64,000 nucleotides of DNA from Meinhardsimonia xiamenensis (GTDB taxonomy: Bacteria > Pseudomonadota > Alphaproteobacteria > Rhodobacterales > Rhodobacteraceae): positions 372,001-436,000 of the forward strand of contig NZ_FNFV01000003.1 in NCBI RefSeq assembly GCF_900102905.1. The letters run 5' to 3'. The translations under genes and the position numbers were made by a program. Under the pieces are notes generated by a model that was given only the letters and a program-made list of their open reading frames with translations, did not search any database and was not told where the DNA came from. This document shows positions 29,181 to 39,880 of this stretch, one piece after another; the stretch's first letter is position 1; each line of letters opens with the position of its first letter.

Positions 29181-29211
29181 AAGAAAAGGGGCCGGCACGC
29201 GGGCCGGCCCC
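29181..29211 (-). terminator. Intrinsic terminator of icd
   Basis: On the minus strand a perfect 9-bp stem (GGGGCCGGC/GCCGGCCCC, 6-nt loop) is followed by TTTTCTT. It begins 23 bp after the icd stop and isolates the SMR gene from icd readthrough. Confidence 0.8.
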
Positions 29212-29233
29212 TTCCTGCCTCTGGCAAAAGCGC

Positions 29234-30457
29234 TCAGACCTTCTCTTCCTCGAGCGCCTTCTTCAGATACTCGTCCACCTTCTCGAGGAACTGCATGGTA
29301 GTCAGCCACTTCTGGTCGGGGCCGACCAGCACGGCGAGATCCTTGGTCATGTAGCCGTCCTCGACGCACTGCACGGTGACGCGCTCGAGCGTCTCGGCGA
29401 ACTTCATCAGCCGCTCGTTGCCGTCGAGCTTGGCGCGATGCTTGAGCCCGCCCGTCCAGGCGAAGATCGAGGCGATGGAGTTGGTCGAGGTCTCCTTGCC
29501 TTGCTGGTGCTGGCGGTAGTGGCGGGTGACGGTGCCATGGGCGGCCTCGGCTTCCACCGTCTTGCCATCGGGCGTCATCAGGATCGAGGTCATCAGCCCA
29601 AGCGAACCGAAGCCCTGCGCCACCGTGTCGGACTGCACGTCGCCGTCGTAGTTCTTGCAGGCCCAGACGAAGCCGCCCTCCCACTTCAACGCACAGGCGA
29701 CCATGTCGTCGATCAGCCGGTGTTCGTAGGTGATGCCCTTCTCGGCGAACTTGTCGGCGAACTCCTCGTCAAAGACCTTCTGGAACAGATCCTTGAAGCG
29801 GCCGTCATAGACCTTCAGGATCGTGTTCTTGGTGGAGAGATAAAGCGGCCAGCCCTTGTCGAGCGCGTAGTTCATCGAGGCGCGGGCAAAGTCGATGATC
29901 GACTGGTCGAGGTTGTACATGCCCATGGCGATGCCGGCCGAGGGCGCGTCGAACACCTCGTATTCCTGCACCGTCCCGTCGGCGCCCTCGAACTTCATGG
30001 TGATCTTGCCCGGGCCGGGGAAGCGGAAGTCCGTGGCGCGGTACTGGTCGCCGAAGGCATGCCGGCCGATCACGATGGGCTTCGTCCAGCCCGGCACGAG
30101 GCGGGGGATGTTGCGGCAGATGATCGGCGAGCGGAACACCACGCCGCCCAGGATGTTGCGGATGGTGCCGTTGGGGCTCTTCCACATCTTCTTGAGGCCG
30201 AACTCCTTCACGCGGGCCTCGTCGGGGGTGATGGTGGCGCATTTCACGCCCACCCCGTACTTCTTGATCGCATAAGCCGCCTCGACCGTCACCTGGTCAT
30301 CGGTAGCGTCGCGGTTCTGGATCGACAGGTCGTAGTATTTCAGGTCGATGTCCAGATAGGGCAGGATCAGCTTTTCCTTGATGAAGTGCCAGATGATCCG
30401 GGTCATCTCGTCGCCGTCGAGCTCGACAACGGGATTTTCGACCTTGATCTTCTCCAT
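29234..30457 (-). CDS. icd: NADP+-dependent isocitrate dehydrogenase (eukaryotic-like type)
   Basis: Oxidative decarboxylation of isocitrate to 2-oxoglutarate in the TCA cycle. 407 residues of the homodimeric type shared by alphaproteobacteria and eukaryotes. The start [20 protein letters not shown] is conserved, so the ATG at 30457 is used rather than 30481. Other motifs are the substrate loop [31 protein letters not shown] with metal-binding Asp, and the NADP region [17 protein letters not shown]. The upstream gap to the hydrolase gene holds an imperfect palindrome (30533-30550) and a dispersed repeat. A clear terminator follows the gene. Confidence 0.96.
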   Translation of the reverse strand: MEKIKVENPVVELDGDEMTRIIWHFIKEKLILPYLDIDLKYYDLSIQNRDATDDQVTVEAAYAIKKYGVGVKCATITPDEARVKEFGLKKMWKSPNGTIRNILGGVVFRSPIICRNIPRLVPGWTKPIVIGRHAFGDQYRATDFRFPGPGKITMKFEGADGTVQEYEVFDAPSAGIAMGMYNLDQSIIDFARASMNYALDKGWPLYLSTKNTILKVYDGRFKDLFQKVFDEEFADKFAEKGITYEHRLIDDMVACALKWEGGFVWACKNYDGDVQSDTVAQGFGSLGLMTSILMTPDGKTVEAEAAHGTVTRHYRQHQQGKETSTNSIASIFAWTGGLKHRAKLDGNERLMKFAETLERVTVQCVEDGYMTKDLAVLVGPDQKWLTTMQFLEKVDEYLKKALEEEKV

Positions 30458-30584
30458 GGGCGGGATCCTCGCTTTGGGCATTGGTCCGGGAATCGTTCGC
30501 GCGTCTCATAGCGCATGCGGCGCCGGGGCGAAAGTATGCAAAGGTATACTGACCAGCCCGCCGGGGCGGCGCAGCCGTGCCTTT

Positions 30585-30640
30585 CATCATCCTGGTGAAA
30601 ATACCCCCGCCGGAGGCAGGCGCGCCACGAGGCGCGCCTT
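30585..30640 (+). repeat. Dispersed 21-bp element with hairpin, copy C
   Basis: Core catcatcctggtg followed by aaaatacc, then CCCGCCGGAGGC and a strong hairpin at 30618-30639 (AGGCGCGCC, loop ACGA, GGCGCGCCT). Both flanking genes are on the minus strand, so here the element is antisense to them, between the hydrolase 3' end and the icd start. Confidence 0.75.
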
Positions 30641-30682
30641 CGATGGCTCCGGGCCGCGCGGCCAGGCGCGGCCGGCGCCTGC

Positions 30683-31336
30683 TCAGCGCGTGTTCTCGGT
30701 CAGCCGGCGACGAACGTACTCGTCGACATGGCCGATCATCGTCTCCATGTGCGGATCCTCGAAGAAATGCCCCGCGCCGTCGATCTCGACATGGGTGATG
30801 GTGATTCCCTTCTGCTCCTTCAGCTTCTCCACGAGCGCCCGCGTGTCCTTTGGAGGCGCGACGCGGTCGGCGGTGCCGTTGATGATGAGGCCGGAAGCGG
30901 GGCAGGGGGCAAGGAAGGAAAAGTCATACATGTTTGCCGGCGGCGCCACTGACACGAAGCCGGTGATCTCGGGCCGGCGCATCAGAAGCTGCATGCCGAT
31001 CCAGGCGCCGAAGGAGAAGCCGGCAACCCAGCAGTGCTTGGCGTTCTGGTTCAGCGACTGCAGGTAGTCGAGCGCGGCGGCGGCATCGGACAGCTCGCCA
31101 ACCCCCTGGTCGTATTCGCCCTGGCTGCGGCCCACGCCACGGAAGTTGAACCGCAGCACGTTGAAGCCCATGTTGTAGAAGGCATAATGGAGGTTGTAGA
31201 CCACGCGGTTGTTCATCGTGCCGCCAAATTGCGGGTGAGGATGGAGCACGATGGCAATGGGCGCGTCCTTCACCTTGTGGGCGTGGTAGCGGCCCTCCAG
31301 CCGGCCTTCGGGACCTGGGAAAATGACCTCGGGCAT
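30683..31336 (-). CDS. Alpha/beta hydrolase (dienelactone-hydrolase-like)
   Basis: 217-residue cytoplasmic hydrolase. Recognisable parts are VLHPHPQFGGTMNNRVVY after the first strands, FNFRGVGRSQGEYD, the nucleophile elbow VAGFSFGAWIGM, NGTADRVAPP with the acid, and the catalytic His in GAGHFFED. The HPHPxxGGxMxN start is typical of a conserved family widespread in alphaproteobacteria and plants, with no firm substrate. The start at 31336 is preferred over 31393, since AAGGAC lies upstream and the extra residues are not conserved. It is divergent from the suf operon over 245 bp. Confidence 0.87.
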   Translation of the reverse strand: MPEVIFPGPEGRLEGRYHAHKVKDAPIAIVLHPHPQFGGTMNNRVVYNLHYAFYNMGFNVLRFNFRGVGRSQGEYDQGVGELSDAAAALDYLQSLNQNAKHCWVAGFSFGAWIGMQLLMRRPEITGFVSVAPPANMYDFSFLAPCPASGLIINGTADRVAPPKDTRALVEKLKEQKGITITHVEIDGAGHFFEDPHMETMIGHVDEYVRRRLTENTR

Positions 31337-31401
31337 CGCTGTCGTCTCGTCCTTGATGGTGTTCTCAAGCGGGTGTCGTCGCGGAAGGTGCACGTCAATT
31401 C

Positions 31402-31430
31402 TTGACGGAATTGCTCGGACACCTTAGAAC
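31402..31430 (+). promoter_or_regulatory. Probable suf operon promoter
   Basis: TTGACG at 31402-31407, 17-bp spacer and TAGAAC at 31425-31430. The -10 hexamer lies inside the palindrome described at 31424-31438, so a bound repressor would block polymerase. The transcript would start near 31437, about 145 nt before iscR. Confidence 0.5.
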
Positions 31431-31438
31431 AGTTCTAA
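31424..31438. promoter_or_regulatory. Irr / iron control element-like operator
   Basis: Perfect 15-bp palindrome TTAGAAC-A-GTTCTAA, fitting the TTAGAA-N3-TTCTAA pattern of alphaproteobacterial Irr boxes as I recall it. Irr reports haem/iron status and is known to act on suf operons in this order. Confidence 0.65.
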
Positions 31439-31478
31439 CTTGCTTTGCCTGCAGCATCGCGGGCCTGTGAGGAAGTAG

Positions 31479-31499
31479 TGACGCGGGCCCGCCGCGTCA
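31479..31499. promoter_or_regulatory. Inverted repeat in the suf leader
   Basis: Perfect 8-bp arms TGACGCGG / CCGCGTCA around GCCCG, 83 bp before iscR and downstream of the predicted start site. It could be an operator for a second regulator such as IscR or an RNA hairpin; no U-run follows. Confidence 0.4.
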
Positions 31500-31581
31500 A
31501 CGTGGAGCTTGCACTGGCACACCCATCCGGTCAGTTGGGACCGATGAGGCACCGGCCAGCAGGGAGAGGAAGGCAACGCGC

Positions 31582-32094
31582 ATGAAGCTTTCGACGAAAG
31601 GCCGTTACGCGATGGTGGCGCTCGTCGATCTGGCCAGCCAGCCCGCTGGCGCGCTGTCGTCGCTTTCCGAGATTGCCGAGCGGCAGGACATCTCGCTGAA
31701 CTATCTCGAGCAGCTGTTCGTGCGTCTGCGCCGCGCCGGTCTTGTCGAGAGCGTGCGCGGCCCCGGCGGCGGCTACCGGCTTGCGCGCCCTCCTTCAGAG
31801 ATTCGCGTGGCCGAGGTGCTCGAGGCCGTGGACGAGACCGTGAACGCCATGGAGAAGACGGCCGGCGCCTCGGGAGCCTCGTCGGGCACCCGCGCCCAGT
31901 CGCTGACCAACCGGCTGTGGGAGGCGCTTTCGGCGCATGTCTATGTCTATCTGCACCAGACGCGGCTTTCGGATGTCGCTGCCAACACGCTCGCGCCCTG
32001 CCCGGCCGTCCCGAGCCTCTTTCAGGTGGTTGACGATGCTGCCGGCCCGTCGCGGGCCGAAAGCGCGGCTGCCGGCGTGGAGGCGGGTACATGA
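31582..32094 (+). CDS. iscR: Rrf2-family regulator IscR without the cysteine triad
   Basis: Transcription factor at the head of the suf operon, 170 residues. The N-terminal winged helix is typical ([54 protein letters not shown]). In E. coli IscR three cysteines at about 92-104 and a histidine bind [2Fe-2S]. The corresponding loop here is [16 protein letters not shown], with none, and the only cysteine is Cys140 in APCPAV. The same peculiarity is reported for R. sphaeroides IscR (from memory), which still binds a cluster. The stop overlaps the desulfurase start (ATGA at 32091). Confidence 0.9.
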   Translation: MKLSTKGRYAMVALVDLASQPAGALSSLSEIAERQDISLNYLEQLFVRLRRAGLVESVRGPGGGYRLARPPSEIRVAEVLEAVDETVNAMEKTAGASGASSGTRAQSLTNRLWEALSAHVYVYLHQTRLSDVAANTLAPCPAVPSLFQVVDDAAGPSRAESAAAGVEAGT

Positions 32095-33158
32095 CGGCAC
32101 GCGCCTATCTCGACTGGAACGCCTCCGCACCCCTGCGCCCGCAGGCGCGGGAGGCGATGCTCGCGGCGCTGGAGGTGACGGGCAATCCTTCTTCGGTGCA
32201 CGCCGAAGGGCGGGCAGCGCGCGCCATCGTGGAGCGGGCGCGGGCGCAGGTGGCCGAGCTTGCCGGCTGCGCGCCCGCCGAGGTCGTGTTCACCTCCGGT
32301 GCGACTGAAGCCGCGCAGGTTCTGCCCCGCCTTGCCCGGGGCGGCTGGGTCGCGGTTGACCCGCTCGCGCATGAGTGCCTGTGGGCGCATCGCGGCGGCG
32401 GCGACGGTGCGCCGGGAGTCTACGCCATGCCGCTTGCAGAGGGCGAGACGGGCCTTCTGCGCGGCCTGCCGTCGCGCGACGAGGAAGGGCTCTGGCAGAC
32501 GGAAGCGGGCTCCACGCCGCGGCTCGTCGTCGATGCGGTGCAGGCGGTGGGGCGCATCCCCTTCGACTTCGCCCGCTCCGGGGCGCAGGCCGCGATTCTC
32601 TCCGCCCACAAGCTCGGCGGGCCGCGTGGGGTAGGCGCGCTGATCCTGCGCGAAGGCGTCGACATCGACAGCCTCGCGCCGGGCGGCGGGCAGGAGCTCG
32701 GGCGCCGCTCGGGCACGGAGAACGTCGCCGGCATTGCGGGTTTCGGCGCCGCTGCCGCTGCGGCCGCCGCCGACATGGCCGCAGGGCTCTGGGAAGAAGT
32801 CGCCGCGCTGCGCGACGAGATGGAGGCAGCACTCATGGCCGCCGCGCCCGAGGCGGTGATCATCGGCCGCGACGCGCCGCGCCTGCCCAACACCACCGCG
32901 ATCGCCGTGGCCGGCTGGAAGGGCGAGACCCAGGTGATGCAGATGGATCTCGCGGGCTTCGCCATCTCGGCGGGCTCGGCCTGCTCGTCGGGGAAGGTCC
33001 GCGAAAGCCGGGTGCTGGGGGCGCTGGGACTTGCGCCGGAGCTTGCGCGCTCGGCGATCCGCATTTCCATCGGCCCTGCCACCCCGCGCGAGGCAGTGAT
33101 GGGCTTTGTCGCCGCCTGGGAGCGGCATCTGAGAAAACACCGTGCCCGTGCCGCCTGA
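32091..33158 (+). CDS. Cysteine desulfurase, class I (IscS/NifS-like)
   Basis: PLP enzyme that moves sulfur from cysteine to the assembly scaffold as a persulfide. 355 residues, shorter than IscS (about 400). Visible are [22 protein letters not shown], the PLP lysine in [10 protein letters not shown], and the persulfide cysteine in GSACSSGKV. It is coupled to iscR by a 4-bp overlap and followed by sufB after 34 bp. The operon also encodes a class II enzyme (sufS), so two desulfurases serve one pathway. The IscS C-terminal IscU-docking tail is missing, in keeping with the lack of iscU here. Confidence 0.92.
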   Translation: MTARAYLDWNASAPLRPQAREAMLAALEVTGNPSSVHAEGRAARAIVERARAQVAELAGCAPAEVVFTSGATEAAQVLPRLARGGWVAVDPLAHECLWAHRGGGDGAPGVYAMPLAEGETGLLRGLPSRDEEGLWQTEAGSTPRLVVDAVQAVGRIPFDFARSGAQAAILSAHKLGGPRGVGALILREGVDIDSLAPGGGQELGRRSGTENVAGIAGFGAAAAAAAADMAAGLWEEVAALRDEMEAALMAAAPEAVIIGRDAPRLPNTTAIAVAGWKGETQVMQMDLAGFAISAGSACSSGKVRESRVLGALGLAPELARSAIRISIGPATPREAVMGFVAAWERHLRKHRARAA

Positions 33159-33192
33159 CGCGGCAGGGCGCCTGGCGAAGGAAAGGAAGCCA

Positions 33193-34719
<1,527 letters not shown>

Positions 34720-34741
34720 GCGGTGAGGAGCTCGCAGGCAC

Positions 34742-35095
34742 ATGACGCTGTCCGCGCCCTGGCAGGCGATGCTGCCGATCGTGCTTCTGTCGCTGTCGAA
34801 TGTCTTCATGACATTCGCCTGGTACGGGCACCTGAAATTCACCGGCCACGCGCTGTGGGTGGTGGTGCTGGCAAGCTGGGGGATCGCCTTTTTCGAGTAT
34901 TGGCTGGCGGTGCCGGCCAACCGGATCGGGCATCAGGTCTATTCGGCGGCGCAGCTGAAGACCATTCAGGAGGTGATCACGCTGACGGTCTTTGCCGGCT
35001 TCTCGGCCTTCTATCTGAAGGAAAGCCTCAGCTGGAACACCGCCATCGGTTTCGCGCTGATCGCGCTCGGGGCCGCCTTCGTGTTTCGCGGGTGA
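34742..35095 (+). CDS. DUF486 family membrane protein
   Basis: 117-residue protein with four predicted helices (about 8-28, 36-54, 72-90, 96-115), matching DUF486, a relative of small drug/metabolite transporters. Typical segments are LLSLSNVFMTFAWYGHLKF, WGIAFFEYWLAVPANRIG and LKTIQEVITLTVF. Function unknown. It lies 22 bp after sufB and before a tiny membrane ORF, inside the suf transcript. Whether it helps Fe-S assembly, for example by moving a small solute, is open. Confidence 0.85.
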   Translation: MTLSAPWQAMLPIVLLSLSNVFMTFAWYGHLKFTGHALWVVVLASWGIAFFEYWLAVPANRIGHQVYSAAQLKTIQEVITLTVFAGFSAFYLKESLSWNTAIGFALIALGAAFVFRG

Positions 35096-35108
35096 CGGGA
35101 GCGGGTGA

Positions 35109-35288
35109 ATGGCGCGTGGCGTAATTTTCGCGGCGGTGGCGGCAGCTGTCTTTGCCGCGCTTCTGCTGGCGGCAGCGCCGGCTGCGGCGGCGCTGGCGGG
35201 GCTCGGTTTTGCCACGCTCGCCGGCGCGCTGGCGGCAGCCCTGTTTTTGCTGCTCACGCGGCTCGCCCCGCGGCACGGAAAGAAATGA
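35109..35288 (+). CDS. Small membrane protein, 59 residues, unknown
   Basis: ATG at 35109 preceded by GGGAGCGGGTGA, ending TGA at 35286-35288. The product is almost entirely hydrophobic: two helices at about 5-25 and 28-50 rich in Ala and Leu, with a basic tail RLAPRHGKK that would face the cytoplasm. I do not recognise a family. It fills the gap between the DUF486 gene (13 bp) and sufC (48 bp), which otherwise would be 240 bp of non-coding sequence in a compact operon. High GC makes chance ORFs common, so confidence is moderate. Confidence 0.5.
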   Translation: MARGVIFAAVAAAVFAALLLAAAPAAAALAGLGFATLAGALAAALFLLLTRLAPRHGKK

Positions 35289-35336
35289 AAGGCGGGGCGG
35301 CAGGCGCCCCCAAAGCGGATGAACACAGAGGAAAAC

Positions 35337-36091
<755 letters not shown>

Positions 36092-36092
<1 letters not shown>

Positions 36093-37399
36093 TGGTGGCG
36101 GTGGCAAAGCTTACGCCCCAGAAGATCGCCGCCACCGAGGCGCGGCTTGAGGGGGCGACGCTGCCCGAGGGCGCGGGCTGGGCACGTGCCGCGCGCGAGG
36201 CGGCGCTTGAGAGGCTGCGCGCCACCGGTCTGCCTGCACGGCGCGATGAGTACTGGCGCTACACCAAGCCCGAGCCGCTCTATGAGCTTCCCGCGCCCCG
36301 CGCGGCGGTGTTCGACGCCGGCGGCGAGGCGCCCGTCTTTGGCGAGATCGACCGCGTGAAGCTCGTCTTCGTCGATGGCGTCTTCGACCCGGACGCGTCC
36401 GACGAGCCGAGCCTTGCGGGGGTGGAGATCGCCCGCCTTTCGGAAGTCACCCAGGCCGACATTCACTGGGCGAAGGATCTGTTCGGGGTGCTCGAGGCGC
36501 GCGGCCAGTCGCCCGTGCCGCGCCCGCTTGCCGCGCTCAACACCGCGCTGGCGCCCGATGGCGTTGTCATCCGTGTCACCGGCAAGGCCGAGAAGCCGGT
36601 GAGCCTCATCTACCTGCACCGCGACGAAAGCTCGGATGCGATGCTGCACCATCTCGTCCGTCTCGAGCCCGGCGCAGAGCTGACGCTTCTGGAAAACGGC
36701 CCGGCCGCGGCGCGCTTCAACAAGGTGCTGGAGGTGGACGTGGCCGATGGCGCGCGCTTTCACCACGTGCGCGCGCAGGGGCGTGACCACGAGCGGCTCG
36801 CCGCCACCCATATCTTCGCCCGTCTGGGGCAGGAGAGCACTTTCAAGTCCTTCACCCTGACCGCCAATGGCCGGCTGACCCGCAACGAGACCGTGGTCGA
36901 GTTCACCGGCGATGACGCGGTGGCCCATGTCGCCGGCGCGGCGGTGGGCGATGGCGACTTCCACCACGATGACACCATCTTCATCACCCACGGCGCCGAG
37001 CGCTGCGAAAGCCGGCAGGTGTTCAAGAAGGTGCTGCGCGGCGGCGCGATGGGGGTGTTTCAGGGCAAGATCCTCGTCAAGCCCGGCGCGCAGAAGACCG
37101 ACGGCTACCAGATCAGCCAGGCGCTTCTGCTCGACGAGGGCTCGGCGTTCCGCGCCAAGCCCGAGCTTGAGATCTACGCCGACGACGTGGCCTGCTCGCA
37201 CGGCTCGACGACGGGGGCGATCGACGAGACGCTTCTGTTCTACCTGCGCGCGCGCGGCATTCCTCTCGAGGAAGCGCGGGGGCTCCTGATCCTCGCCTTC
37301 CTCGCCGAGGCCATCGAGGAGATCGAGGACGAGGCCCTGGCGGCCGACATCACCGCGCGCCTTGAGGCCTGGATCCGCCGCCACCGCAGGGCCGGCTGA
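36092..37399 (+). CDS. sufD: Fe-S assembly scaffold subunit SufD
   Basis: Partner of SufB in the scaffold, needed for iron entry. 435 residues, normal length. The N-terminal helical region has RRDEYWRYTKPEPL, a family hallmark, and the C-terminal beta-helix domain ends with VACSHGSTTGAIDETLLFYL, which contains the conserved His. The ATG at 36092 has AAGGAGG upstream inside sufC; a GTG one codon earlier is equally in frame. The last base of the gene is the first of the next start (TGATG), so translation is coupled to the Yip1-like gene. Confidence 0.95.
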
Positions 37400-37911
37400 T
37401 GGGGCTGGCGGCGGATATCGCGGCCACCTGGCGCGGGCCGAGGCGCGTCATCCGCCGCCACCTCGAGGCAGGCGTAGGCGAGGATCGCCTTCTGATGTTC
37501 CTGATGCTGGGCTGCGCCTTCGTCTTTCTCGCGCAATGGCCGCGGCTCATGCGGGTCGCGGCCGAGCCCGGCGCGCCGCCCTTCGAGGCTCTGATCGGCG
37601 GCGCACTGCTGGCCTGGCTCTTCATCGCGCCTCTGGGCTTCTACCTGATCGCGGGGCTTGCGCATCTGGCCGCCCGGGCGCTGGGCGGCAGGGGCACCGG
37701 GCGCGGGGCGCGGCTGGCCCTCTTCTGGGCGCTGCTCGCCGCCGCCCCGGCGTTCTTGCTGCACGGGATCGCGCGCGGCTATCTCGGCAGCGGGCCGGTG
37801 ACGCAGCTCATCGGCGCAATTGCCCTTGGCGTTTTCCTCGCCTTCTGGTTTCTGGGGCTCATCGAGGCCGAAACCGATGCCGGCAGCTCCGGAGAGCGCG
37901 CACGCCCATGA
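37399..37911 (+). CDS. Yip1-like membrane protein 1
   Basis: 170-residue inner-membrane protein of a Yip1-like fold. Four hydrophobic segments lie at about 32-46, 66-88, 107-122 and 135-152, after a basic N terminus (RGPRRVIRRHL). The family is common in alphaproteobacterial suf operons but has no known function. It is coupled to sufD (1-bp overlap) and to the next Yip1-like gene (ATGA at 37908). The two neighbours are probably ancient paralogues or partners, since both begin with a positively charged stretch before the membrane part. Confidence 0.8.
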   Translation: MGLAADIAATWRGPRRVIRRHLEAGVGEDRLLMFLMLGCAFVFLAQWPRLMRVAAEPGAPPFEALIGGALLAWLFIAPLGFYLIAGLAHLAARALGGRGTGRGARLALFWALLAAAPAFLLHGIARGYLGSGPVTQLIGAIALGVFLAFWFLGLIEAETDAGSSGERARP

Positions 37912-38504
37912 CCGTTACCGCCAGAGATTACATCGCGCTGGCCATCGCCAGCATCCGCAACCCGCGCGCGGGCGCCGAACAGATCATGCGGATGGCCGCG
38001 GGCCGTCTCGGGCGGCGCGAGCGCTGGGAGCTTCTGGCGCTCGTCGTGCTTCTGAGCGCCATCCTGACCGAGCTGACGATCCTGATCCTGCCGCAGGGGG
38101 CTTCGCTCCTGATGCCGCTGGGGCTGAGCCCGCTTGCCATGACGCTTCTGCAGTTCGGGCTGATGGCGCTGACCGTGCAGGCCGTCTACTGGATCGGACG
38201 CGCCGCCGGCGGGCAAGGCAGCCTTGAGGACGCGCTCCTCCTCGTCGCCTGGCTTCAGGCGATCCTGCTCGGGGTGCAGCTGATCCAGTCGCTTGCGCTC
38301 CTGCTCGTGCCGCCGCTGGTGAGCCTCATCACCCTCTTCGGCATGGTGCTCTGGCCGTGGCTGATGACCGGCTTTGTCGCCGCGCTGCACGGGTTCTCGT
38401 CGCTGGCGAAGGTGTTTCTCGGGATCGTTGCGGCGAGCTTCGGCATCGCGCTGGGGCTGTCCTTGATCCTTGCCATGATCGGCGTGGCGCCGCGGGGCTT
38501 CTGA
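37908..38504 (+). CDS. Yip1-like membrane protein 2
   Basis: 198-residue membrane protein with the Yip1-family start YIALAIASIRNPRAGAEQI, a basic patch AAGRLGRRERW, then five hydrophobic segments (about 43-62, 68-88, 108-130, 136-156, 165-190). Function unknown. It overlaps its upstream neighbour by 4 bp and lies 32 bp before sufS. Frames beginning upstream of 37908 overlap the first Yip1-like gene and are not used. Conserved placement in suf operons (by recollection of R. sphaeroides gene numbering gaps) suggests a real link, not chance. Confidence 0.83.
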   Translation: MTVTARDYIALAIASIRNPRAGAEQIMRMAAGRLGRRERWELLALVVLLSAILTELTILILPQGASLLMPLGLSPLAMTLLQFGLMALTVQAVYWIGRAAGGQGSLEDALLLVAWLQAILLGVQLIQSLALLLVPPLVSLITLFGMVLWPWLMTGFVAALHGFSSLAKVFLGIVAASFGIALGLSLILAMIGVAPRGF

Positions 38505-38536
38505 GAGCGAGGGCAGGGGAGATGGAGGGAGCAACG

Positions 38537-39766
38537 ATGACCGCCGGCTACGACGTGGAGAAGATCCGCGCCGACTTTCCCATTCTCTCGCGCGAGATCA
38601 ACGGCCGCCCGCTCGTCTATCTCGACAACGGCGCCTCGGCGCAGAAGCCCCGCGCGGTGATCGACGCGGTCACCCGCGCCTACGCGGAGGAATACGCCAA
38701 CGTCCACCGGGGCCTGCACACGCTCTCGACCATCGCCACCGAGAAATACGAGGCGGTGCGCGGCATCGTTGCCCGTTTCCTTGGCGCCGCGCATGAGGAC
38801 GAGATCGTGATGACCACGGGCTCGACCGAGGGCATCAACCTTGTCTCCTACGGCTGGGCGGCGCCGCGCATGGAGCCGGGCGACGAGATCATCCTTTCGG
38901 TGATGGAGCATCACGCCAACATCGTGCCGTGGCACTTCCTGCGCGAGCGGCAGGGGGTGAAGCTTGTCTGGGTGGACATTGACGACGCAGGCCGGCTCGA
39001 CCCGCAGGCGGTGATCGACGCGATCACCCCGCGCACCAAGCTCATCGCGCTCACGCATGTCTCGAACGTCCTTGGCACGGTCGTCGACGTTGCCACCATT
39101 TGCCGCGAGGCGCGCGCGCGCGGCGTGCCGGTGCTCGTCGACGGCAGCCAGGGCGCGGTGCATCTGCCGGTGAATGTCTCCGAGATCGGCTGCGACTTCT
39201 ACGCCATCACCGGCCACAAGCTCTATGGCCCCTCCGCCTCGGGAGCCATCTACATCAGGCGCGAGCGCCAGGCCGAGATGCGCCCCTTCAAGGGCGGGGG
39301 CGACATGATCCGCGAGGTGCATCAGGATCGGGTGATCTACGCCGACCCGCCGCTGAAGTTCGAGGCGGGCACGCCCGGCATCGTCCAGCAGATCGGGCTT
39401 GGCGTGGCGCTCGAATACATGATGGAAATCGGGATGGAAGCCATCGCCGCCCATGAGGCGCGGCTGAGGGACTACGCGATGGCGCGGCTTTCGGGGCTCA
39501 ACTGGCTCAACCTGCAGGGCACGGCGCCCGACAAGGCGGCGATCTTTTCCTTCACCCTCTCGGGCCCGGCCCATGCCCATGACATCTCGACCATCCTCGA
39601 CAAGCGCGGCGTGGCGGTGCGCGCCGGCCACCACTGCGCCGGCCCGCTGATGGACAGGCTCGGGCTCAGCGCCACCTGCCGGGCCTCCTTCGCGCTCTAC
39701 AACACCGAGGCGGAGGTCGATGCGCTGGTCGAGGCGCTGGAGCTTGCGCACGAGCTTCTCGGCTGA
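38537..39766 (+). CDS. sufS: Cysteine desulfurase, class II (SufS)
   Basis: PLP-dependent sulfur donor of the SUF system. 409 residues. Key motifs are VYLDNGASAQKPRAVI, NVHRGLHTLS, SVMEHHANIVPW, the PLP lysine in ITGHKLYGPSA and the persulfide cysteine in RAGHHCAGPLM, which sits in the class II context. The start at 38537 has GGAGGG 8 bp upstream; the ATG at 38522 has its purine stretch too close. It is the last gene of the operon in this window: sufE, sufT and sufA, often found after sufS, do not follow, and phoX begins 114 bp later with its own regulatory site. Confidence 0.95.
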   Translation: MTAGYDVEKIRADFPILSREINGRPLVYLDNGASAQKPRAVIDAVTRAYAEEYANVHRGLHTLSTIATEKYEAVRGIVARFLGAAHEDEIVMTTGSTEGINLVSYGWAAPRMEPGDEIILSVMEHHANIVPWHFLRERQGVKLVWVDIDDAGRLDPQAVIDAITPRTKLIALTHVSNVLGTVVDVATICREARARGVPVLVDGSQGAVHLPVNVSEIGCDFYAITGHKLYGPSASGAIYIRRERQAEMRPFKGGGDMIREVHQDRVIYADPPLKFEAGTPGIVQQIGLGVALEYMMEIGMEAIAAHEARLRDYAMARLSGLNWLNLQGTAPDKAAIFSFTLSGPAHAHDISTILDKRGVAVRAGHHCAGPLMDRLGLSATCRASFALYNTEAEVDALVEALELAHELLG

Positions 39767-39776
39767 CGGCGGCTGC

Positions 39777-39805
39777 GTGTCGCGCGTCTGTCATTGCCGT
39801 GTCGT
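39777..39805 (+). promoter_or_regulatory. PHO box with three repeat units upstream of phoX
   Basis: Three 7-bp units at an 11-bp period, GTGTCGC (39777), CTGTCAT (39788) and GTGTCGT (39799), matching the PhoB pattern CTGTCAT with 4-bp gaps. A degenerate fourth unit CCGTAAC is at 39810. The start codon is 76 bp downstream. Confidence 0.7.
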
Positions 39806-39880
39806 GATGCCGTAACGCAGCGGGCCTAGAGCGTCTCCGTGACCGGCCGTCGCCGGACGAGCAAGAAGGAGACGAGCGCC

